Below, piece by piece: positions 10,618 to 18,712 of a stretch of DNA of 43,749 bases. The DNA comes from a bacterium (GTDB taxonomy: Bacteria > Planctomycetota > UBA1135 > GCA-002686595). Each line of letters opens with the position of its first letter. Positions within the stretch are counted from its first letter, which is position 1. Location: contig JAAELL010000448.1 of assembly GCA_024226735.1 (NCBI GenBank), positions 1-43,749 of the forward strand, given 5' to 3'. The notes below the pieces were generated by a model. The model made no database searches. It worked only from the letters and a program-made list of their open reading frames with translations, and was not told the origin of the DNA. The position numbers were made by a program, and so were the translations under genes.

Positions 10618-11807
10618 ACGGGCTGCTCCTTGCCCTGGCAGCGCTCGTCGTTCAGGACCCAGAGGTCCTCGCGATCCGCGGCGAAACGGTCCACACCGCC
10701 GCGGGCGAACCGATCCAAAACGGCGTCGTCGTGTGCTCGGGCGGCAAGATCGTCGCGGTCGGCCCCGCCGGCTCGATCACGATCCCCGGCGGCGCGACCG
10801 TGCTCGAGGCCGCGGTCGTCACGCCCGGCCTCGTCGACGCGCACTCGGTCGTCGGTCTCGCGGGCTGGCTGAACCAGAACCACGACCAGGACCAGATCGA
10901 GCGCTCCGGCCCGCTGCAGCCCGAGCTGCGCGCGATCGACGCGTACAACCCGCGCGAGGAGCTCGTCGCCTGGCTGCGCAGCTTCGGCGTCACGACGGTC
11001 CACACAGGCCACGCGCCTGGCGCCGTCATCACGGGCCAGACCCTGATCGCCAAGACACGCGGCGACACGGTCGAACAGTCGGTTTTCGTCCCCTTCGCGA
11101 TGGTCGCCGCGACGATCGGTGTCGGCGCGACGGGTGACGAGAAGCCCGCACCCGGGACGCGCGCGAAGGCGGTCGCGATCCTGCGCCAGGAGCTCGTGCG
11201 CGCGAGCGAGTACCGCGCCAAGCTCGAGGGCGACGAGCCACCCGACCGCGACCTGCGCCTCGAGGCGCTGGCCACCGTGCTCGCGGGCGAACGACCGCTG
11301 CTCGTGACCGCTCACCGCGCGCACGACATCGCGGCCGCCCTGCGCGTGCGCGCGGAGTTCGATTTGCGCATGGTGCTCGACGGCGGAGCGGAGGCGTACC
11401 TGATGCTCGACGAGCTGCGCGCCGCCGGCGTGCCGGTCATCGTGCACGCGACGATGGCGCGCGCCCGAGCGGAGAGGCGCAACCTGTCGATGGAGACGCC
11501 CCACCTGTTGCAGGAAGCCGGGATTCCGGTCGCCTTGCAGAGCGGCTACGAGAGCTACGTGCCCAAGACGCGCGTCGTCTTGTTCGAGGCTGCGATCGCC
11601 GCGCGCTACGGCTGCAGCTTCGACGACGCCCTGCGGCTCGTCACGATCGACGCCGCCCGTATTCTCGGCGTCGATCGGCGCGTCGGCTCGCTCGAGGTCG
11701 GCAAGGACGCCGACCTCGGGCTGTACGACGGGGACCCGTTCGAGTACACGACGCACTGCGTGGGGGTCGTGATCGAGGGGGAAGCGGTGAGTGCCGAGGT
11801 GCGCTGA
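10614..11807 (+). CDS. Second amidohydrolase-like protein, metal site eroded
   Basis: 397 aa exported paralogue of the preceding protein. It has a GGAGG ribosome site just before the ATG and the same fold markers (GGKIVAVGPAG, VTPGLVDAHSVVG, GSLEVGKDADLGLYDGDPF). Several expected metal ligands are missing: HxH is H77-S-V, and the late FHTDD motif is replaced by ALQSGYESY. It may be a non-catalytic partner of the first protein in a heteromer, or it may use another mechanism. The four-base overlap supports a fixed one-to-one expression ratio. Identification of the fold is firm; the loss of activity is inference. Confidence 0.88.
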   Translation: MNGLLLALAALVVQDPEVLAIRGETVHTAAGEPIQNGVVVCSGGKIVAVGPAGSITIPGGATVLEAAVVTPGLVDAHSVVGLAGWLNQNHDQDQIERSGPLQPELRAIDAYNPREELVAWLRSFGVTTVHTGHAPGAVITGQTLIAKTRGDTVEQSVFVPFAMVAATIGVGATGDEKPAPGTRAKAVAILRQELVRASEYRAKLEGDEPPDRDLRLEALATVLAGERPLLVTAHRAHDIAAALRVRAEFDLRMVLDGGAEAYLMLDELRAAGVPVIVHATMARARAERRNLSMETPHLLQEAGIPVALQSGYESYVPKTRVVLFEAAIAARYGCSFDDALRLVTIDAARILGVDRRVGSLEVGKDADLGLYDGDPFEYTTHCVGVVIEGEAVSAEVR

Positions 11808-11814
11808 CCGCTCG

Positions 11815-12150
11815 TCACTGACGCTCGTGGACGATCTCGCGGACGAGGACCCACTCCTCGTCCCGCAGCCCCTCCACGCGCGTCCGGCGCCGATTCTCCG
11901 ATTCCCTGCGCATAGCCCGGTGTCGACTGCGTGCTGAACCTCTGCAGCGTGCGCTCGTCCAGGTCCGCGGTCGGCTCACCTTTCAAGAGCCCCAGCTCCC
12001 CGCCGAAGCTGTCGACGAGCACACCCGTGTAGCCGCGGGCTCGCTTGTCGTAGCCGACGACCGTGAGCAGCTCGATCTCGCGCTCGCCGCGGCGGATCGT
12101 GAGGTCGCTGAGCAGCCACTTCCCACCCGGCCCGGCTCGGCACACCTCCT
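11815..12150 (-). pseudogene. Broken DUF1579-like gene
   Basis: From ~12127 the minus strand reads GGKWLLSDLTIRRGEREIE, then VGYDKRARGYTGVLVDS and a GEPTADLDERTL stretch, the pattern of the DUF1579 family. Near 11905-11915 the frame changes; the continuation in another frame (GLRDEEWVLVREIVHERQ, stop TGA at 11815-11817) looks like the natural C-terminus. The N-terminal half is absent: the sequence upstream is a long GC hairpin and then the end of the peroxidase gene. This is a relic with at least one frameshift and a lost 5' end. Confidence 0.6.
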
Positions 12151-12167
12151 CGCCCTGCTCCGCAATG

Positions 12168-12199
12168 GCGGGGGCGCGGCCCCCCGGCCGCGCCCCCGC
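12168..12199. repeat. Perfect 14-bp GC-only inverted repeat
   Basis: GCGGGGGCGCGGCC (12168-12181) and GGCCGCGCCCCCGC (12186-12199) are perfectly complementary with a CCCC loop. It lies where the DUF1579-like relic loses its 5' part. It lacks a T-run on either side, so it is not a classical terminator. It may be an extragenic palindromic element. Confidence 0.8.
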
Positions 12200-12280
12200 A
12201 CCCCACACCGTTGGCCTTGCCAGGCCGGCAGAGTCGTACCTCGCTGCCACACCGTCAGGTGCGGCGCCAACAAACAGCAT

Positions 12281-12320
12281 CGACACCGAAGGTGTCGTCA
12301 GGCCCCCTCCGGGGGCTGAC
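12281..12320 (-). terminator. Two adjacent hairpins just after the peroxidase stop
   Basis: CGACACC/GGTGTCG (12281-12287 and 12291-12297, 3-nt loop) and GTCAG-CCCCC/GGGGG-CTGAC (12297-12320, one bulged G) directly follow the stop at 12323-12325 on the minus strand. Both are stable, but no U-run follows. They probably end or protect the 3' end of the peroxidase mRNA. Confidence 0.5.
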
Positions 12321-12322
12321 AG

Positions 12323-13789
12323 CTACTCGATGAACGGGTTCGAGTACTTCGGGTCCGTGATGAACTGCTCGTCGGTCAACGTCAGGAGGAACGCGTGCAG
12401 CGCCTTCTTCTCCTTGACCGTGAAGTTGAATCCACGCTCGTCGAAGCGGCGGCGGCTCTGAACCACGTCGGCGACCGTACGGGTCCCCCCGTTGGCGGGC
12501 GTCACCGGAATCGGTCCCCTTCCCGCGCGGCGACCCGGGCGGGGCGTCACTGGCGGCGTCCTCGGCCGCGGCGGGGTGCGCGACCGCCAGCCGTTCGTGC
12601 CCCGGCGCAAGCGGGGGTCGAGGTTGCGGTGCTGCTTGATCCCGTTCGAGTAATGCTCGATCACGCCCGAGAGCGAGTCGAATCGTCCGTCGTGCATGTA
12701 CGGCCCGGTCAACGCGATGTTGCGCAGAGACGGTGCCTTGAACTTGCCGACGTCGCTCTGGACGCCGGTCGCCTTGCCGAGCCCGCCGTCGTCGGAGCGG
12801 CGTCCGCGGTCGAGTCCGTTGTTCGTCGAATCGGCGCCTTGGAAGAGCACGGGAGTCGGCCGCCGGGGCGCGGAGGACACGGCGAGCACTTCGGTCTTCT
12901 TCTCTTGCTGCGTCTGGGGGTGTGCTCCCGGCGTCATCGGTTGGGGTAGCGGCAGAGTGGGCGCAGGAGTCAGCGGCTGCGTCCCTGGGGCCTGGGGCGC
13001 CTGCGCGGTCGCCTCGGACTGGTCGACCGTGAAGTCGCGCACGTGACAGCTCGCGCACGAGCTGGCGCTGTCGCCGTCGTGGAAGCCGAAGAACACCCGC
13101 TTGCCCAGGTTCTCCTGCTCGGTGAAGTTCGGAAAGTCGCGCTCGACGGCGCCGGTCATCGCGTAGCCCTCGTCGAAGCGCGAGTTGAGCGAGACCATCG
13201 AACGCAGAAACTGCGCGAGGGCGAACGCGACGCGATCCGCCGTCACGTTCGGGTCACCGAAGGCGTTCCAGAACAGCCAGCGGTAGTCGGGATCCGCCTC
13301 GAGCCGCTCGACGAGCTCGCGCAGCCCCATGCCCATCTCGATCTTGTCCTGAATCGGCATCAGGACCATCTGCTCGAGCGTCGCCCCACGCTCGTCCCAG
13401 AAGAAGCGCCCGGTCTCGTAGTACGCGACGTTGGCGAGCCCCATCGAGTTGCGCCCCGTCTTGCGCCCCTCGAACCCGCGGCTCAGCGCACGCGGGTCCG
13501 CGAACGCGTTCTCCTGCACGTGGCAGCTCGCGCACGAGGTCTTCTCGTTCGCGGACAGCTTGGTGTCGTAGAAGAGGAAGCGCCCGAGCAGCGCCCCGCG
13601 GTCGGTCACCGGGTTGTGCTCGGGCGTGTTCTCCAGCGGGCCGAGGCCGAGCCGGTCGAGGCCGCGGTGCAGCTCGATCCGCTCGTAGGAGTGCTCGAGC
13701 TCCTCGACCCCGAACGCGAGATCCTCTTGCGCGGCGCTGGCGGTGGTGGCGAGAAGGAGAGTGAGGGCGGCGACTCGAGTCGGCTGCAT
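12323..13789 (-). CDS. Di-heme cytochrome c peroxidase-like protein (MauG/CcpA family)
   Basis: 488 aa exported cytochrome. The signal peptide is MQPTRVAALTLLLATTASAA; the ATG at 13789 opens it and is preferred to 13885. Two CASCH heme sites lie at residues 86-90 and 245-249, with the family motifs GRFLFYDTKLSANEKTSCAS and GPYMHDGRFDSLSGVIEHYS, whose Met/His region is a likely axial ligand area. Proteins of this family reduce peroxide or oxidise protein residues in the periplasm. Two unusual low-complexity insertions are present: a Pro/Gln/Thr-rich stretch near 257-300 and an Arg/Pro-rich stretch near 395-435. The neighbour to the right is another multiheme protein, transcribed in the same direction with a 217-nt gap. 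Confidence 0.9.
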   Translation of the reverse strand: MQPTRVAALTLLLATTASAAQEDLAFGVEELEHSYERIELHRGLDRLGLGPLENTPEHNPVTDRGALLGRFLFYDTKLSANEKTSCASCHVQENAFADPRALSRGFEGRKTGRNSMGLANVAYYETGRFFWDERGATLEQMVLMPIQDKIEMGMGLRELVERLEADPDYRWLFWNAFGDPNVTADRVAFALAQFLRSMVSLNSRFDEGYAMTGAVERDFPNFTEQENLGKRVFFGFHDGDSASSCASCHVRDFTVDQSEATAQAPQAPGTQPLTPAPTLPLPQPMTPGAHPQTQQEKKTEVLAVSSAPRRPTPVLFQGADSTNNGLDRGRRSDDGGLGKATGVQSDVGKFKAPSLRNIALTGPYMHDGRFDSLSGVIEHYSNGIKQHRNLDPRLRRGTNGWRSRTPPRPRTPPVTPRPGRRAGRGPIPVTPANGGTRTVADVVQSRRRFDERGFNFTVKEKKALHAFLLTLTDEQFITDPKYSNPFIE

Positions 13790-14006
13790 GGCCAGGTGGC
13801 TCCGTCGGTGGACTTCGGAAAGGTCATCCCGGACCGCGAACGGTTCCCTAGTGTCCTCCACAGGAGGCACTCCGTGGGCGCTCAAGGGGCGGTAGGAGCG
13901 AGCCGCAAGTCCCGTTCCCGGGCATCAGGGCCAACTCCTCGCCCCCATCAGGGAAGCGGCATCGCGGCCGTCACGGCCCGATCCCGCATTTCTGATCCAG
14001 CGCGAC

Positions 14007-16565
14007 CTACCAGCGCGCCGCCGCCTCGTGCCGCTCCTCCGCCGGCCCGTCCGGGTCGTACCCCTTGTCGTCCTCGTAGCGCCGCTGGAGCGCCTCGAAC
14101 ACGAGGACCCGCGTGTAGCGATCGTCCGAGAGCAGGAGCCCGACAAGGGTCGGCCGTGCGCTGTCGTCGCCCAGGAGCAACCGCGTCCGCGCCGCCTGCG
14201 CCAGGATCCGCGCGGGCGGCCCGACCTCCTGGGGCATCGTGCCCGTCGCGATCAGGGTACGCACCCGCTGCTCCCAGCGTCGCAGGGCGGCCAAGCAATC
14301 GGCGTCGCCCGCTCCCTCGAGCGCCCACGCTGCCCACGCGGCGACCGAGACGACGGGGTCGCGCAGCGTCGCGATCAGAGCGGGTGCGGCGCGCCGGTCG
14401 CCGAGCCGGCCGAGGATGCGGCAGATCGCGACGCGCTTGGCGGCGAAGCCCGGCGGGTACTTCAGCCCGCGCACGAGCGCGGGGACCGCGTACGAGCCCA
14501 TCGCGATCAGCTCGTCCTCGATCGGTTGGTCGCGCTCGGGCGAGGCGGCGAGCAGGTCGCTGCCACCGAGCTTGCCGACCAGCTTCCACGCGTGCGCCTC
14601 GGCCACCGGGTCCTGCGTGCGGTCGCGCGGCACGAGCCGGTCCGCGCCGCCCTCCGCCGCCCAGAAGCTCTGCAGCGCCGAGATCGCCTCGAGCCGATCG
14701 GGCCGCGGAGCGTAGGGCTCGTAGCCCAGGTGCACCCCGGTCGCGGCGAAGAACGCCTCGAAGAAGCGCTCGCGCTGCAAGTCGTCGGAATGGTCGAGAC
14801 CGGTGAGCAGGAGCGGGATGCCGTCGGGCGACCCGAGCCGCGCCAGCGCCAACGCGAGATCGCGTTGCGTCTCGACGTAGAAGGCCGCGTCCATCGCCGC
14901 TCCTATCGCGGGCGCGGCGTCTTGCCGGCCGAGCTTGCCCAACGCCATCGCGGCCACGCGGACGACGTCGGGATCGTCGTCGGTGAGCAACGGGAGCAGC
15001 AGGTCGCCGAGCGCCGAGACGCCGAGCCGACCCACGACCTCGGCCGCGCTCGAGCGGTCGAGCGACGCTTGCGCGGCGAGCCCCGTGCGCAAGATGGCCT
15101 CGGTGTCGTCCCCGCGCCAGCCCTTGCGCGCGATCAACTCGCGCGCGTGCAGCCGGACGTACAGGCGCTCGTCGTCGCAAGCGGTCAAGGTCGCCGCGCG
15201 CGCGCCCTCACCGATGCCAGCGAGCACCGTCAGTGCCTGGTTGTAGGTCTTGTTGTCCCACGATCCAAGAGCATCGATCAGTAACGGGACCGTGGGCGCG
15301 CCGATCGCGATCAAGCGCTCGCGCGCACGGATGTTCGCCTCGGGCACGGGGAACTGAAAGAGGTCGATCAGGCCCTGGATGTCGTCCGGCGTGTCGCCGT
15401 CGGGGATCGTAACAGCGACGGTGTCGATGTCCGGGCGCGCGAAGTCGACCAGGTTCGCGGGGCTCGCGATGGTCGGATCGATGCCCTCGGGCGCGATCGC
15501 CACGACCTCGGCCTCGCTCTCGACGGGCTCGGTCGAGGGCGTGATGCCCGAGAAGGGCAGCACGCGCGACTCGAGCACGCGCGAGAGGTCCGAGTGGTAG
15601 TCGTCGATCGGGTAGTACAGCTTGAAGAAGAGCGTGCACTCGACGGTGCCACCCACGACGCCGAGCGGCACGCGGTGCGTGCGCGTCTCGCCCGCGGGGA
15701 TCTGCGTGTTGACCAGCAGCTCGAGACCGTAGGGCCGCTTGTAGGGATCGCGGAACACCATGCGGCTGCGCGCGACCTCGTTGCCCTCGAGGTCACGCAC
15801 GACGACGAGCGACTCGACCGAACGCTGCTTGAGCTCGGTCGGGAAGTTGTGGCCCGTGCCGCGGTTGACGATCTTGACGACGGCCGCGTCGCCATCGACC
15901 TTGGCCGTGTACGCGTAGGCGCGCTTCACCTGCGACTCGCTGCGCGAGCCGGGGAAGTCGTGCTTCAGCACCTCGCGCACGGGTCCGCCGACCGCAACGG
16001 GCCGTTCGACGACCTCCATGTGGCAGTCCATGCAGCTGCGGCCGGTCACCTTGCCCGTCGGCGCCTTCTCCCACTGATACGGGGTCCCGTGGTTGCGGTG
16101 GCACGACGCGCAAGCGTCGACCGTCCCGACGTCGGGGTGAAACGCGTCGACACACTGCGTACCGCCGGTGAACGCCCCGTAGTCGTAGTTGGGCCGCCAG
16201 TGGCACGTCATGCACGAGACGCCCTCGGTCAAACCGTAGTGGCGCCGGCGCGGGTTCTGGCCCACCCCCGTCTCGAAGATCGGCCGCGGGGTGTGGCAGA
16301 CGATGCAGTCGCCGACTTCGAAGTGCGCCGTCGCGAGGCGCACCTCCTGATCGGTGAACGCTCGTCCGTGCGTCGACTGCTCGTGCTCTGCATAGATCGC
16401 CGGATGACAATTCGCACAGAAAGCACTCTCCATGACGTCGTGCTCCCCGGGCGCGCGGGGAGCCTGCGTCGAGATCGCTTCGGCCTCGGCGGGTGACGGG
16501 CGTACGGCGAGGGAGACGGAGGCGAAGAGTGCGAGAGCAGCGAAGGGGAGAAAGGGCAGCTTCAT
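14007..16565 (-). CDS. Five-heme cytochrome c fused to HEAT repeats
   Basis: 852 aa. MKLPFLPFAALALFASVSLA is a signal peptide, so the ATG at 16565 is chosen. Five CxxCH heme sites occur in the first 182 residues: CANCH (50), CIVCH (87), CMTCH (118), CASCH (152) and CMDCH (178). A beta-rich middle part (about 200-340) follows, then helical HEAT-like repeats from ~430 to the end (for example ALGDLLLPLLTDDDPDVVRV and VAAMALGKLGRQDAAPAI). It is probably a periplasmic electron carrier or electron-transfer scaffold whose HEAT part binds a partner. It may work with the peroxidase downstream. The last residues are rich in acidic and basic side chains. Confidence 0.88.
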   Translation of the reverse strand: MKLPFLPFAALALFASVSLAVRPSPAEAEAISTQAPRAPGEHDVMESAFCANCHPAIYAEHEQSTHGRAFTDQEVRLATAHFEVGDCIVCHTPRPIFETGVGQNPRRRHYGLTEGVSCMTCHWRPNYDYGAFTGGTQCVDAFHPDVGTVDACASCHRNHGTPYQWEKAPTGKVTGRSCMDCHMEVVERPVAVGGPVREVLKHDFPGSRSESQVKRAYAYTAKVDGDAAVVKIVNRGTGHNFPTELKQRSVESLVVVRDLEGNEVARSRMVFRDPYKRPYGLELLVNTQIPAGETRTHRVPLGVVGGTVECTLFFKLYYPIDDYHSDLSRVLESRVLPFSGITPSTEPVESEAEVVAIAPEGIDPTIASPANLVDFARPDIDTVAVTIPDGDTPDDIQGLIDLFQFPVPEANIRARERLIAIGAPTVPLLIDALGSWDNKTYNQALTVLAGIGEGARAATLTACDDERLYVRLHARELIARKGWRGDDTEAILRTGLAAQASLDRSSAAEVVGRLGVSALGDLLLPLLTDDDPDVVRVAAMALGKLGRQDAAPAIGAAMDAAFYVETQRDLALALARLGSPDGIPLLLTGLDHSDDLQRERFFEAFFAATGVHLGYEPYAPRPDRLEAISALQSFWAAEGGADRLVPRDRTQDPVAEAHAWKLVGKLGGSDLLAASPERDQPIEDELIAMGSYAVPALVRGLKYPPGFAAKRVAICRILGRLGDRRAAPALIATLRDPVVSVAAWAAWALEGAGDADCLAALRRWEQRVRTLIATGTMPQEVGPPARILAQAARTRLLLGDDSARPTLVGLLLSDDRYTRVLVFEALQRRYEDDKGYDPDGPAEERHEAAARW

Positions 16566-16596
16566 GGCGGTCCGGGTGGAGGTGATTGCGCCCATG

Positions 16597-16714
16597 CTAG
16601 TGGTGTGATGCAGACAGTTGCGGTCTTATCCCGAGTTCGCGTGTGCGTGCCGCAACGCCGTGGCGCGTGCAGGCGGCCGGGATACGACTGCGAATGTCTG
16701 CATCACACCACTAG
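16597..16714. mobile_element. 118-bp MITE-like element with 20-bp perfect terminal inverted repeats
   Basis: CTAGTGGTGTGATGCAGACA (16597-16616) and its exact reverse complement (16695-16714) bound the element. The complementarity continues imperfectly for ~17 bp further inward (TTATCCCG against CGGGATAC-type sequence), so the single strand could fold almost completely. It encodes no protein. The CTAG at each end is compatible with a TA target duplication, as for IS630/Tc1-mariner-derived MITEs, which is inference. The same end, CTAGTGGTGTGAT, recurs at 43691. It sits between the cytochrome start and the ABC permease stop. Confidence 0.75.
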
Positions 16715-16789
16715 GCCGCCGCGGCCTCGCGGTGACAGCCAATGCGGGGGTCTTCGTGCCGATTCTGCGCGGCACCGCGCCACCCCGGG

Positions 16790-17587
16790 TCACACCCCCT
16801 CGGTCAGGGCCCACTCGCGTCGGTGGATGGTCCAGACCGACACAGTGAGGGTCACGAGCGAGATCGTGGCCAGTGCAACGAGCGCGGTCTGGACGTCGGC
16901 GCCGGCGAAGAACGGAACCACCTCACGCTCGAACTCCTCCGCGGCGCCGGCCGGCACGGAAAGGTCGGCGAGGTGCCACCCCAGGGAGCGCAGGTAGAAG
17001 CTCGCCGTGAGCTCGTTGACGAGAGCGGGAATGATCGAAAGGATCCCCTCGACCACGACGGCGTAGATCAAGCCGACCGGGATCGCCCGCCGGGGCACGA
17101 GCAGTCCAAGCAGACAGAAGAGCCCGGTGAACGCGAAGCACGCACTCGTGGTCGTGACGGCCAACGCGAACCAGACCCGCGGCCCGATCGGCAGACCGCA
17201 GAGCACGTAGGCGATGCTCATGCTCGCGAGCAACATCCCCGAGAGCGCGGAGGCCGTCGCCAGGTACTTGCCGACCAGCACCTTCCAGCGCGGAAGCGAG
17301 CGCGTGAACAAGTAGGTGAGCGTCTTGTCCTCGATCTCCCCCGCGAGCAGGGAGGCCCCGTAGAGAAGCGAGGCGAGGATGCACAGGCTCTGGGGGTACA
17401 TGGCGTACAGGAACGCCGACATCGCGAACCCCTCGACGTCGAAGCCGTCTTCCTCGGGGAAGTCGAACCCGGACGCGACGAGGATCACCAACAGGAGCAG
17501 GATCGGCAGGCTGAGGAACACGGCCAGGATCCAGATCTTCTTGCCCCCGAACATCTGCCGCAGGCTGAGAACGAACAGCGACCTCAT
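16790..17587 (-). CDS. ABC-2-type transporter permease
   Basis: 265 aa integral membrane protein (MRSLFVLSLRQMFGGKKIWI at the N-terminus). About six hydrophobic segments are visible, including WILAVFLSLPILLLLVILVA near 19-38 and FTGLFCLLGLLV. The motif SLLAGEIEDKTLTYLFTRSL is the cytoplasmic element typical of ABC-2 permeases. Its start overlaps the stop of the ATPase fragment by 4 nt (ATGA), as expected for an operon. This permease is itself intact, but its ATPase lacks the Walker A part, so the transporter may be non-functional unless another ATPase serves it. Such systems export drugs, lipids or polysaccharide; the substrate is unknown. Confidence 0.88.
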   Translation of the reverse strand: MRSLFVLSLRQMFGGKKIWILAVFLSLPILLLLVILVASGFDFPEEDGFDVEGFAMSAFLYAMYPQSLCILASLLYGASLLAGEIEDKTLTYLFTRSLPRWKVLVGKYLATASALSGMLLASMSIAYVLCGLPIGPRVWFALAVTTTSACFAFTGLFCLLGLLVPRRAIPVGLIYAVVVEGILSIIPALVNELTASFYLRSLGWHLADLSVPAGAAEEFEREVVPFFAGADVQTALVALATISLVTLTVSVWTIHRREWALTEGV

Positions 17588-18282
17588 GCTCCGTCCCCCA
17601 CCAGATACTCGAAGACCGCGTCGAGGCTCTCGTCGTCGGAGCCCAGCTCGCTCACGGCGACGCCGGTCTCGGCCGTCAACGCCGGCAGGAGGCCGAACAG
17701 CTCGCGCGGTTCGCGCGTCGTCACCCATAGCTCGTTCGCGTCGATCTGAACGCCATCGACCGAGGGCTGGCGCGTGAGGTGACTGGCGAGCTCCCGTGCT
17801 CCGTCGCACACGATGCGGATCTTGTGCGGGATCTCGTACAGGAGCCGGCGGATCTCCTGGACATCCCCGGCAGCGAGGACGCGTCCTCCGTAGACCAGCA
17901 AGAAGCGGGCGGTCATGGCCTGCACTTCGTGCATGACATGGCTCGAGACGATCACGCTCTTGCCCTCCTCGCCAAGCTCGTGCACGAGATCCATCAGCTC
18001 GTGTCGCCCGACCGGATCCGTGCCCGAGAGCGGCTCGTCCAAGACGACCAGATCCGGACCGTGCACGAGGGCCTGCGCGAGCTTCGTGCGTTGCCGCATC
18101 CCCTTGGAGTAGGTCGAGATGGGGCGGTGCATGTACTCCTTCGCGCCGACCCGCTCGAGCACTCGCTCCGCGGCGTCGGCAGCGGAGCGCCCCATGCCGG
18201 ACATTCCAGCGAGGGTCGACACGAACTGGTGCCCGGTCAGGAAGCTCCAGAACGCGTCGTGCGAGGCGCGATATCGGTCGTG
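17584..18282 (-). pseudogene. ABC ATPase lacking its N-terminal Walker A part
   Basis: The C-terminal two thirds of an ABC ATPase is present: RYRASHDAFWSFLTGHQFV, the signature region STYSKGMRQRTKLAQALVHG, Walker B DLVVLDEPLSGTDP and the switch histidine in VIVSSHVMHE. The nucleotide P-loop that should lie ~90 residues further upstream is absent. Instead the DNA just upstream encodes the start of a permease in another frame. A deletion has therefore fused two operon genes. From a local ATG (18222) a 212-aa product without ATP-binding capacity could be made. Confidence 0.8.
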
Positions 18283-18712
18283 CGAAATAGATGAGGAAGG
18301 CTCGGCTGCGCAGATCGTTCGAGACCAGTGGCGGCCCGGCGATCGCCGCGACCAATCCCGCCATCCACAACTGGAAGTAGGTCCCGAAGTACCCGAACAC
18401 CATCGTCCAGACCGCCGAGCGGATCACCGCGGGGTCCTCGTGCAGCTGATCGACGAGCCGGCGTCCCAGGAGCTCGCGCGCGAGGTCGTAGAACGGCGCG
18501 TTCGGATCCGTGCCGGGATCGGTGATGCGTCCGATGACGAAGAACACCCAGCCGAAGTACAGAAACGGCAGGAACGACGCGAACACCAGGCGCCGCAGCA
18601 GCTTGCTGCGCCAAGCGATCGTGAGCCCGGTGCGCGTGATCGGCAGCCAGCGCATCGCGTGCGACGTGCGCTCACCTTCGTAGCGCCGGTACCCGATCGG
18701 AAAGAGCGGCAT
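18269..18712 (-). pseudogene. ABC-2 permease, N-terminal fragment only
   Basis: Starts MPLFPIGYRRYEGERTSHAM at 18712, with its ATG overlapping the ATPase stop in TGATG. Two hydrophobic segments (LLRRLVFASFLPFLYFGWVF and a second around VFGYFGTYFQLWMAGLVAAI) are followed by the family motif LRSRAFLIYFARPIS. Just there homology stops, and the downstream DNA belongs to a second ATPase in a different frame. The remaining membrane segments are lost. The frame stays open by chance through the GC-rich downstream genes. Confidence 0.78.
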
